NCBI RefSeq assembly: GCF_000716785.1
Contig: NZ_JNYY01000013.1
Location: 212,239 to 276,238 of the forward strand
From: Amycolatopsis vancoresmycina
GTDB taxonomy: Bacteria > Actinomycetota > Actinomycetes > Mycobacteriales > Pseudonocardiaceae
Direction: 5' to 3'
Length of the DNA stretch: 64,000 nt
Shown here: piece by piece, positions 7,888-16,139 of the stretch
Layout: every line of letters begins with the position of its first letter
Numbering within the stretch: the first letter of the stretch is position 1
The notes under the pieces: model-generated
What the model was told of the DNA's origin: nothing
The model's input: only the letters and a program-made list of their open reading frames with translations
The model's database searches: none
Translations under genes and position numbers: made by a program

Positions 7888-10800
7888 GTGACCTACCTGT
7901 ATGAGCAGCTCACCGATCGAACCTTCCAGCAACTATGCCAGTCGCTTCTGACGCGCAACTTTCCTGGGACTGTGTGCTTTCCAGTAGGTCACACTGATGG
8001 AGGCCGCGACGCCGCTTCGAGCGACAAGGTCACTGTCTATCAAGTCAAGTGGACTGAGTTTCCTGAGCGGATCAAAGATGGTACGAGCTGGCTGAAGAGA
8101 GCGCTAAAATCCGAGGAAGAAAACATCCGCGAGCTCTACGAAGATGGCGTTCGCCAGTACGTGATGATGACGAATATTCGCGGGACCGCGGCGCCATCTT
8201 CAGGGCAGATTGACCGCTTTAAGCAGATTCTGGATGATACCTTAGGCGATCTAGAAGACATGGCCCTCGATTGCTGGTGGCGGAATACTCTAGATCGACA
8301 TCTGGATAACGCCCACGAACTCCAGTGGGCCTTTCCGCAAGTCCTGTCGGGTCCGCAGGCATTGAGAATCCTTCTTGAGGACGTCGCAGATGTACGCGCG
8401 AAGGCGCGAACCGAAACCTTTCTTGCGTATGTTGCTATGCAGCACGCGGATGATCTGAAGCTCCGGTTCAAGCAGGTCGAGCTAGACACAATCGAAATGA
8501 TCAAGTTGTTTGTGGATGTGCCGGCGGCTCCAACATTCCCAAGTTACGTCGAGTCTTCGCCGTCTTGGCGAGAGATGATTTCATCTTCAGGTCTGGTCGA
8601 GCGTCGAGTCCGAGTGAATTGGTCCGATCGTGATGCCGTGCGAAGCGAACTAGGTCGGATCGAGGCAGTGCCGGCGGCTAGGCTAATTCTAGGACCAAAA
8701 GCGTTTAACAGAATCCTCATAAATGGCGCACCTGGTCAGGGTAAATCTACCCTACTGCAGTATTCGTGTCAGTTGCTACGCGCGAGGCTGCTTGATGAAT
8801 CGATCGACGAGGCGTTTGGGTCCAATGCGCAGGTTACTAGTCAACGCCTTCCAATAAAGCTTGAGCTGAAGGAATTTATCGGATGGCGTCAGCGGTCCAA
8901 CGGGGAACGCGGTGGATCGCTCGAAGGAATGATAGCCGACGAGATTAGTAATTTGTCGGGCGGGGCCGATTTTACGGTAACTGACCTGCATGGACTACTT
9001 AAATCAGCGCCCGGCTTCATTGCGCTCGACGGATTGGACGAAGTTCCTGATCCGACGGACCGCGCCACCGTAGTGGAAGAAATTGAAGCAATGAGTACGA
9101 GGCTGGCTAGAATTAGTCCTCGTACAATGATTGTCGTAACATCGCGGCCAGTTGATCAGCGGGCGCGTAGTCTTTCTCAGAAAGATTTCATGCATTTGAC
9201 GCTGCAGGACATACCGCAGCCGTTGGCGGAGGCTTACTTAGAAAAGTGGCTAGCTGCCCAAAACCTTCCTGCCGAAAATGCGGACATTGTTAGGAGGACA
9301 TGGGCGCAACGACGCCAGGATCCGCATGTTCAGGATCTCACAAGGAATGTAATGCAACTTTCGATCCTGTTGCATTTGATCAACTCTCGCGGATCGTCAC
9401 TTCCTGATCGGCGAACGCTTCTGTATGACGACTATGTGCGAACTCTCCTCGATCGAGAGGCGGAAAAAGATGCCCGCGTTGCCATGTATAGAGATGTTCT
9501 ACTGGACCTACATGGCTATATCGCCGTCCATCTTCATGGAGAGGCAGAAAGAAACCATGGGAACGGACTAATTTCAGAAGTACATCTGAATGTACTTATA
9601 TCTGAATTTCAAACTTTGCGAGGAGGTGGTGTGTCTCAGGGTGTTGAAGATTTATTTGCTGGTGTGCAGAGAGTTGTGGCGCTCGTATCTCGAAAAGAGG
9701 GTTACTTCGAGTTTGAGATCCAGCCGTTGCGGGAGTACTTCGCTGGGCGATTCCTGTATAATTCTGCCCCCTATGTTCTGCCTGGAATAGTAAAAGCGGG
9801 ACAAAAACATGAGCGTCTTTTTGCCTTGCTGCAGCGCCCCTATTGGAGTAACGTTCTGCGGTTCTTCGCCGGTTGCTTCACGTTCGGGGAGCTTGACGGC
9901 TTGACGCAGATGATCTCAAATTCATCTAGTTACATTGATATTTCAACAGCAATGACTTCCAGGCGGCTCATGGCGACCTTGCTGGCCGACCGAGTGTTTG
10001 CAGAGAACCCTCTTGCGGAACAGGCGTCCCTTCGATATGCGCTCGATGTCTCCGGTCTTCGACAACTTTCTGCTTCAAACGTCAATTTTTCGCTACCGGC
10101 TACCGAATCGGTAAGGGAATTCCTGGCAAAGATTGTCGAAGATGTAAAGGCAGGCGACTACATGGGTGCGCGGGCATATGCGCTGCGAGCGATTGCGCCA
10201 CGCGAGCTTCTCGTTGACGAAAGTTTGCGCCTGCTTCGGGGGGACCTTACGGACAAGGACCTCAATTTTTTTGGTTTCCTGCGTGTCGCAGAACTGCTGC
10301 CGCGAGACGAAGTCAGAGAAATAATTAGAGTCGCTAACGGTTTGCAGCGATTGAAGGTTCTTCAGGTGTTAGGCCAGGGGAACGCAGAGTTTGATCTCGC
10401 TGAGAGTGTGCAAGACTTCTCCATGTGCATATTGAATTGCCTTCGTGATCCGAAGACTTCGATGATCGTGGATCGTCGTGTGCTAGCCAATAATCCGATT
10501 ACGTCTAGCCTTCAGCAGTTGGAATCATATTGGCACTATTTGGTCTATAGGAGTCGTAGGTATAGTGTCAGTGGCGGCTTTGGGAGATGGTCGACTGTAA
10601 GGGATAAGTCGCCGGAGGAACCTCAAGTAGTTGGCAGTTATTCTCTTGATCCGGCTGTCATGAGAATGCCACTAGACTTGATTTGTGAACTTCAAAGTCG
10701 AACAGGTGACAACTGGCTGACTCGGCGCATGGCTATCGCATATGCAGCGCGCGGCTCGCGGAGGCTTGCTGGCCAGGCTTCGCTTTTTGAGCAAGGAGAC

Positions 10801-11541
10801 AGTCTGTTGATTGGCGTTGATTTAGTCGCGCTGGCAGACTTCCTGCGCAGAGATCAGGCAACGACGCATTGGTGGGTTGATCAGTACGACGCGGTGATTG
10901 ATTCAGAAGAAATTGAGCGTGCAACGTGGCTCCTCGCCGTTGCTGTCATGTGCGGGCCGGCTCAGCTGGTCTCCCTTGCGAAGGAATTCGAACGAGCTGC
11001 ATCGACACTTCCTGCTGATTGGATGCGCAGTATTGCCGCTACGGTCGATGATTTGGCGAGTGAATATGGCCCAGGAATGCTGGACCAAAAATTTCTTATG
11101 CGGAAGTTATTTTCGGATTCGCCAACAATGCTTTTGACGGTACTGCCGCGATTTGGGCAACGACCAAATTGGTTGTTCGAGTCGGCAGTATCCGCAGTCC
11201 AGGCTCTCCCTGAGCATCAGCATCTTCGTGATCGTATCGCAGGAGCCAAACTTAGGCTGGTTGTGAGTCGTGCCAGGAATGAAGCATCGAAGGCCGAACT
11301 CAGGAGTCGTCTAATCGATGTCGCTCAGTGTGGACTTGAAACGCCGCTTGTCGGAGGTGATCTGGTGCAAGACGGCTCTGGTTTAATAATGCCAAATGAA
11401 ATTGCTGCTGAGATTATTCGTACGTCAGATAATTGGCCTGCTTCGGTGGTAAGGATCGCCGATTTGGCACTTCGGTTTGATCGGAGTGTTCGGCCATTGC
11501 TCGATATCATTCATGGCGAGGAATGGTTTCGTATGAGCTAA
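7888..11541 (+). CDS. Mrr-like nuclease-NACHT NTPase (predicted NLR-type defence protein)
   Basis: 1217 residues from GTG 7888, 88 bases after the CD-NTase. The N-terminus is a restriction-endonuclease-like fold: Asp41 in GGRDAAS and Gln52/Lys54 in VYQVKW match the D...QxK core of Mrr-type PD-(D/E)xK nucleases. A central NACHT STAND ATPase follows: Walker A GAPGQGKST at about 280-288, Walker B FIALDGLDEV at about 377-386, and a winged-helix REYFAGRFL motif near 615. The last 600 or so residues are helical, with no recognisable LRR, WD40 or TPR repeats, and would be the sensor. Base composition is visibly AT-richer than flanking genes, suggesting transfer. It is predicted to detect a phage component, oligomerise and cleave DNA. 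It may act alone or with the CD-NTase pair. Confidence 0.82.
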   Translation: MTYLYEQLTDRTFQQLCQSLLTRNFPGTVCFPVGHTDGGRDAASSDKVTVYQVKWTEFPERIKDGTSWLKRALKSEEENIRELYEDGVRQYVMMTNIRGTAAPSSGQIDRFKQILDDTLGDLEDMALDCWWRNTLDRHLDNAHELQWAFPQVLSGPQALRILLEDVADVRAKARTETFLAYVAMQHADDLKLRFKQVELDTIEMIKLFVDVPAAPTFPSYVESSPSWREMISSSGLVERRVRVNWSDRDAVRSELGRIEAVPAARLILGPKAFNRILINGAPGQGKSTLLQYSCQLLRARLLDESIDEAFGSNAQVTSQRLPIKLELKEFIGWRQRSNGERGGSLEGMIADEISNLSGGADFTVTDLHGLLKSAPGFIALDGLDEVPDPTDRATVVEEIEAMSTRLARISPRTMIVVTSRPVDQRARSLSQKDFMHLTLQDIPQPLAEAYLEKWLAAQNLPAENADIVRRTWAQRRQDPHVQDLTRNVMQLSILLHLINSRGSSLPDRRTLLYDDYVRTLLDREAEKDARVAMYRDVLLDLHGYIAVHLHGEAERNHGNGLISEVHLNVLISEFQTLRGGGVSQGVEDLFAGVQRVVALVSRKEGYFEFEIQPLREYFAGRFLYNSAPYVLPGIVKAGQKHERLFALLQRPYWSNVLRFFAGCFTFGELDGLTQMISNSSSYIDISTAMTSRRLMATLLADRVFAENPLAEQASLRYALDVSGLRQLSASNVNFSLPATESVREFLAKIVEDVKAGDYMGARAYALRAIAPRELLVDESLRLLRGDLTDKDLNFFGFLRVAELLPRDEVREIIRVANGLQRLKVLQVLGQGNAEFDLAESVQDFSMCILNCLRDPKTSMIVDRRVLANNPITSSLQQLESYWHYLVYRSRRYSVSGGFGRWSTVRDKSPEEPQVVGSYSLDPAVMRMPLDLICELQSRTGDNWLTRRMAIAYAARGSRRLAGQASLFEQGDSLLIGVDLVALADFLRRDQATTHWWVDQYDAVIDSEEIERATWLLAVAVMCGPAQLVSLAKEFERAASTLPADWMRSIAATVDDLASEYGPGMLDQKFLMRKLFSDSPTMLLTVLPRFGQRPNWLFESAVSAVQALPEHQHLRDRIAGAKLRLVVSRARNEASKAELRSRLIDVAQCGLETPLVGGDLVQDGSGLIMPNEIAAEIIRTSDNWPASVVRIADLALRFDRSVRPLLDIIHGEEWFRMS

Positions 11542-11672
11542 GGTGCCTTGTTCAATTGATCTGATCGAGCCCGTTTTGGTCGGAAAGGTGGGGTAGCTAA
11601 TGAGCAAGACCGTCTCAGGCACACCATTGCCCCGTGGCAGCTAGTCGGTGCGCCCACGGGCACGAGAGACTG

Positions 11673-11984
11673 TCACTGTCCGTAGTTTTCCGCCTCGATT
11701 TCCGACCAGGGCTTTCGCTTCATGTCCATGTACGTCAAGGCGTCTGTCCGCGTTCCTGGACGAAGTTTGGCCTCGATAGTGGTCCAACCAAGGCGTCGAG
11801 CGGCTTCGACACGGTGATGCCCGTTGACCGTGACTCGCTCCCCGTCACTTGGTGCCTCATAGACGAGGATGCCCTCGATCTCGGTCGGGTGGTCGATGAA
11901 GTACTGAATCCGCGATTCGTCGAGGCCACTACGCTGTGTGTCGAGGTTGCCCTGGTGCAGAGACTTGATCGGAATTGTTGTCAT
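11673..11984 (-). CDS. ParB-like nuclease-domain small protein
   Basis: 103 residues from ATG 11984, which is preceded on the minus strand by GGAGGG. An upstream in-frame TTG (12008) would place that ribosome site inside the gene, so it is rejected. The protein is essentially one ParB N-terminal/sulfiredoxin-like domain: IPIKSLHQGNLD, an interval, then VNGHHRVEAARRLGW with the GHHR motif in place of the GxxR box. Such stand-alone domains bind or hydrolyse CTP/ATP or act as small DNA-binding partition-like proteins. It points toward the nuclease-NACHT gene (convergent) and is probably mobile-element cargo. A role in partition or transfer is possible but unproven. Confidence 0.7.
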   Translation of the reverse strand: MTTIPIKSLHQGNLDTQRSGLDESRIQYFIDHPTEIEGILVYEAPSDGERVTVNGHHRVEAARRLGWTTIEAKLRPGTRTDALTYMDMKRKPWSEIEAENYGQ

Positions 11985-12409
11985 TACTGGGTCGTTCCCT
12001 CCGTTCAAGCCTTGTCGCCGACAGGTTAGCGATGGGAGCGTGACGAGTCACGAGGTGACACGTTCAGTCCAGGGACTGTCATCGTGGTGGGTAACTTCGG
12101 GACTTGCCGACGGACTATGCGGAGACCGGCTCACGACGTCACGAGACCACGGCGGAGTTCGGTGCTGCTGGGCATTCGGCGTGCGTCCAGCCTCGAGTGC
12201 TGTGCAACTGAAGCGTGTCGGACACGTCATTGCCACATGACGGAAGCTTGGCGAAGTGCCGGTGCTAACACAGATCAACCGCGGAACAGCCGCGTAGTAG
12301 TGAGCAAGATTCGGACATTCAATTACCCCATGAGGCACGAGGTGACTTCGGGCCCAATCCGCGGGAACCTGCAGGTCAAGCTGGGAGTTGCAGGCGTGTA
12401 GATAGTGAG

Positions 12410-12429
12410 CAAGATCGTCCTCGGACACA
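12410..12429 (+). other. Second copy of tRNA-Leu 3' motif (putative right attachment site)
   Basis: CAAG, five bases, then CCTCGGACACA (12419-12429) repeats the arrangement at 4871-4890, with 11 contiguous identical bases plus CAAG at the same spacing. It lies next to a recombinase relic. This would bound an island of about 7.5 kb. Confidence 0.45.
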
Positions 12430-12481
12430 GTATTACCCCACGAATCGCGGAACGCGATCTTGAAGCGTGATCGTTCGTAGT

Positions 12482-12835
12482 CTAGCTCGAATCGATTTCT
12501 TCCAGTCGCCGTCCGGCGCTGTCGTAGATGATGAACAGTCTCGAGTCTCGTAGCGCTGTGGCGACGCGTGTGCTTCCTGTTGGCCCGGCTCAAGCTTGAC
12601 GACGCCTGCGCTGCCCTGGGCTCCAAGTCTCAAGTCGAGATGGTCTTCGCGGATGTAGAGGGTCCTCGGTCGCGGCTGGCTGGCGCGTTGGGGTGCTGGT
12701 GTAGCCGTGGTGGCAGCCGTAGGTCGGACGTCCCCGGTGCCAGTGCGAGTCCAGCCGTCGGCTGCAGACACCGCAGCGGATCAAACCGGCCAGAACGAAC
12801 CGGCGAGTTCGGGCCGCGGCAGGTGCGGGGTGGCG
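12482..12835 (-). pseudogene. Serine recombinase zinc-ribbon/C-terminal relic, frameshifted
   Basis: Minus-strand fragments in different frames read in order: FVLAGLIRCGVCSRRLDSHW (a recombinase zinc beta-ribbon with CxxC), PRPRTLYIREDHL, and VATALRDSRLFIIYDSAGRR ending EEIDSS at the stop at 12482-12484. Together they form the distal part of a recombinase-like gene broken by at least two frameshifts. The 5' part is replaced by an IS110-type relic, so the whole is dead. Confidence 0.6.
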
Positions 12836-12955
12836 GTAGTGGGTGCTGTTGCGGAGCACGGCGTAGCGGACTCCGTAGCGGCGGCGGGCCAGGCAGATGA
12901 GGGTGGCGTTGTGGTTCTTGCCCCCAGCCCATTCTTCGATCGCGTCCGGCAGTCC
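12836..12955 (-). pseudogene. IS110-family transposase C-terminal relic
   Basis: A minus-strand frame contains AIEEWAGGKNHNATLICLAR followed by RRYGVRYAVLRNSTHY. This is the conserved C-terminal block of IS110/IS116 transposases (HNA..CLARRR..V.YAMLR). No catalytic DEDD domain, start or flanking ends remain. It joins directly to the recombinase relic. Confidence 0.6.
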
Positions 12956-13089
12956 AAACCGCGCATTCCGGTTGCCCTGCCGCCGGGTCCTCCAGAGTGA
13001 ACGGCACGCGCGGCAGTCAGCCGCGCCGGACGTTAGGCTGGCGTCCCGATGAACACAGGCCGGTCAGCGGCCGTCCCCGAGGAGCCGTT

Positions 13090-13805
13090 ATGCCAGCCGA
13101 TCGGGCCGTGGCCCGGACTCGTCATCCCCGCCACCGGCGCCGCGGCGAGGCCCGGCTGCCGGCCGCCGTTGCGACGCTTGTGGCCATCGCGCTGTACCTG
13201 GCATTGCCGGAACAGTTGCTGGTCGCTCCCCGGTTCGTCGTGCCCGCGCTGGAGTTCCTGCTGCTGGTCCCTTTGATCGCGATCAACCCGCGGCGTGTCA
13301 CCCGGCAGACGCGGCTCTCCCGTGTCCTGTCGCTGTCGCTGGTCGGGGTCATCGGCCTCACCAATCTGGGGCACTGGGGCTGCTCATCCACGACCTGGTA
13401 GCCGGCGCGGCCGACAGCGGCCAGGCCCTGCTGCTGGGTGCGCTGCAGGTGTGGCTGACCAACGTGATCGCCTTCGGCCTGACCTACTGGGAGCTGGACC
13501 GCGGGGGCCCGGTCAAGCGCACCCAGGCCAGCCGCGCCGACCTGCCGTTGGCCGACTTCCGGTTCTCGCAGGACGAGAACGACGACGCCGTCGAAGAGGT
13601 CGCCGAGGGCTCCAGCGTCAAGTCCGACTGGGTGCCGACCCTGGTGGACTACCTGTACGTGTCGGTGACCAACTCGACGGCGTTCAGCCCCACCGACACC
13701 ATGCCGCTGTCCTCGCGGGCGAAGGTGCTGATGGCGGTGCAGAGCGTCGCGGCGTTGCTGACGTCGTTGCTGGTCATCGCTCGCGCAGTCAGCGTGCTGA
13801 AGTAG
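13090..13805 (+). pseudogene. Multi-TM membrane protein split by a single-base frameshift
   Basis: The first frame, from ATG 13090 (GAGGAG five bases upstream), encodes transmembrane segments LPAAVATLVAIALYLALP and FLLLVPLIAI and then runs out at 13401. The second frame resumes at LLIHDLVAG and carries WLTNVIAFGLTYWELDR, YLYVSVTNSTAFSPTDTMPL and a final segment LMAVQSVAALLTSLLVIARA, ending at 13805. Adding one G to the four-G run at 13368-13371 restores one open frame of about 238 residues with roughly six helices. This is either a real inactivating mutation or a homopolymer sequencing error. The second half resembles uncharacterised DUF1345-like membrane proteins; no function is proposed. 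Confidence 0.7.
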
Positions 13806-14074
13806 CTGCCCGGTGGTCATGGACTTCCCCGACGGCGGTCAGCAGCGTCGTCGCGGCAACCCGCCGGCCTGGCCGGATTAGGAGAGCCACCACCGCCGCC
13901 GTGGGGACCGCCGAAAGCGCGGCACACAACAGCACGGTGGTGTTCCCGGCGCCGCTGATGAGCACGATCGGCGAGCTGGGCACGTTCCTGGCGCGCGAGG
14001 CTGCCGCAGCCACGACGTCGAACGGCGAAGCCGCGGTCCGCGGCGACGGGCCCGGCCGCCTCTAAGCTGGCCGG
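13806..14074. other. Intergenic stretch, possible membrane-protein scrap
   Basis: No supported gene. A short minus-strand frame ending at 13789 contains one hydrophobic segment (LLCAALSAVPTAAVVALLI) that could be a C-terminal scrap of a transporter, but it has no family signature. Confidence 0.3.
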
Positions 14075-14755
14075 ATGGACGAGCCGACCCCGCCGCGCAT
14101 CCTCGTGATCGAGGATGCCGAAGCGATCCGGGTGCCGGTCGAGTCCGCGTTGGCCGACGCGGGGTTTTCGGTGCGGTCGTGGCCCGACGGCGCCAGGCTC
14201 GAGGCGGAGCTGGCCCGCGCTCGCCCCGACCTGGTCGTGCTGGATGTGATGCTGCCCGGCCGCGACGGGTTCGAACTGCTGCGGGTGATCCGGCGCAGCT
14301 CCGCCGCCGGGGTCGTGATGCTGACCGCCCGCGACGGGGTCGAAGACCGCCTGCACGGGCTCGGCGAGGGCGCCGACGACTACATCGTGAAGCCGTTCGT
14401 GCTGGCCGAGCTGGTCGCGCGGGTGACCGCGGTGCTGCGCCGGACCGGGCGCACCCGGCCGGCCGTGGAGATCGGCGACCTGGTGATCGACGTCGAAGGC
14501 GGGCGGGCCCGCTATGGCGGCGCCGACGTCGAGCTGACCTCCACCGAGTGGAAGGTGCTGCTGTACTTCGCCCGGCACCGCGACCGCGTGGTGTCCAAGA
14601 CGCAGGTGCTCACGGCCGTCTGGGGCTACGGCGAACTGGCGCCCAACCTCGTCGAGGTCAACGTCAGCACGCTGCGCCGCAAGCTCGAAGCACACGGCCC
14701 GCGCGTGCTGCACACCGTGCGCGGACAGGGGTACGTGCTGCGCGGTGAAGCGTGA
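14075..14755 (+). CDS. OmpR/PhoB-family response regulator
   Basis: 226 residues. The receiver domain shows the acidic pair in VIEDAE, the phosphoacceptor Asp at about residue 53 in LVVLDVMLPG, the Thr in MLTARD and the Lys in IVKPF. The C-terminal winged helix carries LTSTEWKVLLYFARH and VNVSTLRRKLEAHG. Its last bases overlap the GTG start of the cognate sensor kinase (14752-14755), so the pair is translationally coupled. Targets are unknown; the immediate neighbours are a broken membrane protein gene and convergent DUF1501 genes. Confidence 0.95.
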   Translation: MDEPTPPRILVIEDAEAIRVPVESALADAGFSVRSWPDGARLEAELARARPDLVVLDVMLPGRDGFELLRVIRRSSAAGVVMLTARDGVEDRLHGLGEGADDYIVKPFVLAELVARVTAVLRRTGRTRPAVEIGDLVIDVEGGRARYGGADVELTSTEWKVLLYFARHRDRVVSKTQVLTAVWGYGELAPNLVEVNVSTLRRKLEAHGPRVLHTVRGQGYVLRGEA

Positions 14756-16059
14756 GCGGGCTGCGGACGGCGTCACTGCGCCGCCGGGTCACCGTCACCG
14801 TGCTGGTGGTGCTGGCGGTGGTGCTGGTCGCCGTCGGCCTGGTCGTGGACACGGTGTTCCGCGCGCAGGCCGAGCGCGACGTCACCGCCGTGCTCACCGC
14901 CCGGGTCCAGCTGGCGCAACAGCTGGCCAAGCAGAACGCGGCCCCGCAGAACCTGGTGCGGCGCGTCGAAACGCGCGGCGTGCAAGCGTCGCTGTCGATG
15001 CCGGACGGCGCCTTCTTCGGAGCGGCGGACCTGCCACCGGACGCCCGGATCCGCCAGGTCCGCGCGACGCTGTCCGGGCCGCCGCGGATCAACGGCGCGA
15101 AACTGACGCTCACCGCGGACGAGTCCCTGATCGCGGCGGCCGAGCAGAGCCTGCGGTGGGTGCTGCTGGCCACCGGCGTCGCCGCGCTGGTCGCCGCCGC
15201 CGTCGCGCTGCTGCTGGCCGTCCGGTTCGCGCTCGCGCCCCTGGACGCCATGACGCGGCTGGCCCGCTCGATCGTCTCCGGCGGTCGCGGCGGCCGGCTC
15301 GCCCCGGAGAAGACCGGCACCGAGCTGGGGCGTGCGGCGGCCGCGTTCGACTCCGCGCTGGACGCGCTCGAGGGCGCGGAGCGGGCGGCGCAGGCGTCGG
15401 AGGAGCGGACCCGGCGGTTCGTCGCCGACGCGGCCCACGAGCTGCGCACGCCGTTGGCCGGCGTGCAGGCGGCGGCCGAGGCGCTGCTGCAGCAGGCGCC
15501 GGACACGCCCCACGAGCAGCGGGAGCGGCTGCAGCTGCTGGTGGTCCGCGAGTCCCAGCGGGCCGGCCGGCTGGTGGCGGACCTGCTGGACCTGGCCCGG
15601 CTCGACGCGGGCGCCGAGCTCGAGCGGGCGCCGGTGGCGCTGCGGGAACTGGTGGCCGCGCAGGCCGAGCAGGTGCGGCTGACCGCCCCGGAAGTAACGG
15701 TGGAGGTGACGGGCCCGGACACGGTCGTCCTCGGTGACCGGGCGCGGTTGACGCAGATCCTGGCCAACCTGACCGGCAACGCGGTCCGGGCGATGGCCGG
15801 GCGGGGCACGTTGACCTTGGAGGTCACCGGCGACGGGGTGACGGTGACCGACACGGGCCCGGGTGTGCCGGGGCCGGAGCGCGAGCGGATCTTCGACCGC
15901 CTGGTCCGCTTGGACGCGGCTCGAGAGCAAGGTGGGTCCGGACTGGGTTTGCCGATCGCGCGCGGTTTCGCCCGCGCGCATGGCGGCGACCTGTGGTGTG
16001 AGGCCGCGCCGGGCGGGGGAGCGCGGTTCCGGCTGACCGGGCTGACGCCGCACTTTTAG
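14752..16059 (+). CDS. Sensor histidine kinase
   Basis: 435 residues. TM1 at about 16-35 (VTVTVLVVLAVVLVAVGLVV), a short extracytoplasmic domain, TM2 at about 137-158, and a HAMP linker. The phospho-His lies in FVADAAHELRTPLAGVQ near residue 229, followed by the N box LTQILANLTGNAVRAM, G1 VTDTGPGVPG, F region RIFDRLVRLD and G2 GGSGLGLPIA. All catalytic boxes are intact. The small sensor domain of about 100 residues gives no ligand clue. It is coupled to the response regulator by a GTGA overlap. Confidence 0.95.
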   Translation: MSGLRTASLRRRVTVTVLVVLAVVLVAVGLVVDTVFRAQAERDVTAVLTARVQLAQQLAKQNAAPQNLVRRVETRGVQASLSMPDGAFFGAADLPPDARIRQVRATLSGPPRINGAKLTLTADESLIAAAEQSLRWVLLATGVAALVAAAVALLLAVRFALAPLDAMTRLARSIVSGGRGGRLAPEKTGTELGRAAAAFDSALDALEGAERAAQASEERTRRFVADAAHELRTPLAGVQAAAEALLQQAPDTPHEQRERLQLLVVRESQRAGRLVADLLDLARLDAGAELERAPVALRELVAAQAEQVRLTAPEVTVEVTGPDTVVLGDRARLTQILANLTGNAVRAMAGRGTLTLEVTGDGVTVTDTGPGVPGPERERIFDRLVRLDAAREQGGSGLGLPIARGFARAHGGDLWCEAAPGGGARFRLTGLTPHF

Positions 16060-16139
16060 TCCGGTGGCCGTTATGGGCTTACGCAGGGGACTACCATGTT
16101 TCGGTGAACCTGGTGGAGCGGTGGAACGGCCGACAACTC

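Larger units (their letters stand above)
11598..12441 (+). repeat. Three degenerate direct repeats (TGAGCAAGA...CCCC)
   Basis: Three same-strand copies at 11598-11637, 12298-12333 and 12403-12441 share the frame TAGTGAGCAAGA, then a TCGGACA-like block, then ATTACCCC with variations. The third copy contains the tRNA-Leu 3' end motif. They lie between the defence genes and the recombinase relics and may be successive attachment-site scars. Apart from these repeats and the ParB-like gene, 11985-12480 holds nothing recognisable. Confidence 0.5.

Noticed and set aside
11425..11622. Possible small minus-strand genes around the repeats at 11598 and 12298-12441
   Set aside because: The similar peptides arise because DNA repeats are read in the same frame; no start, ribosome site or family supports a protein.
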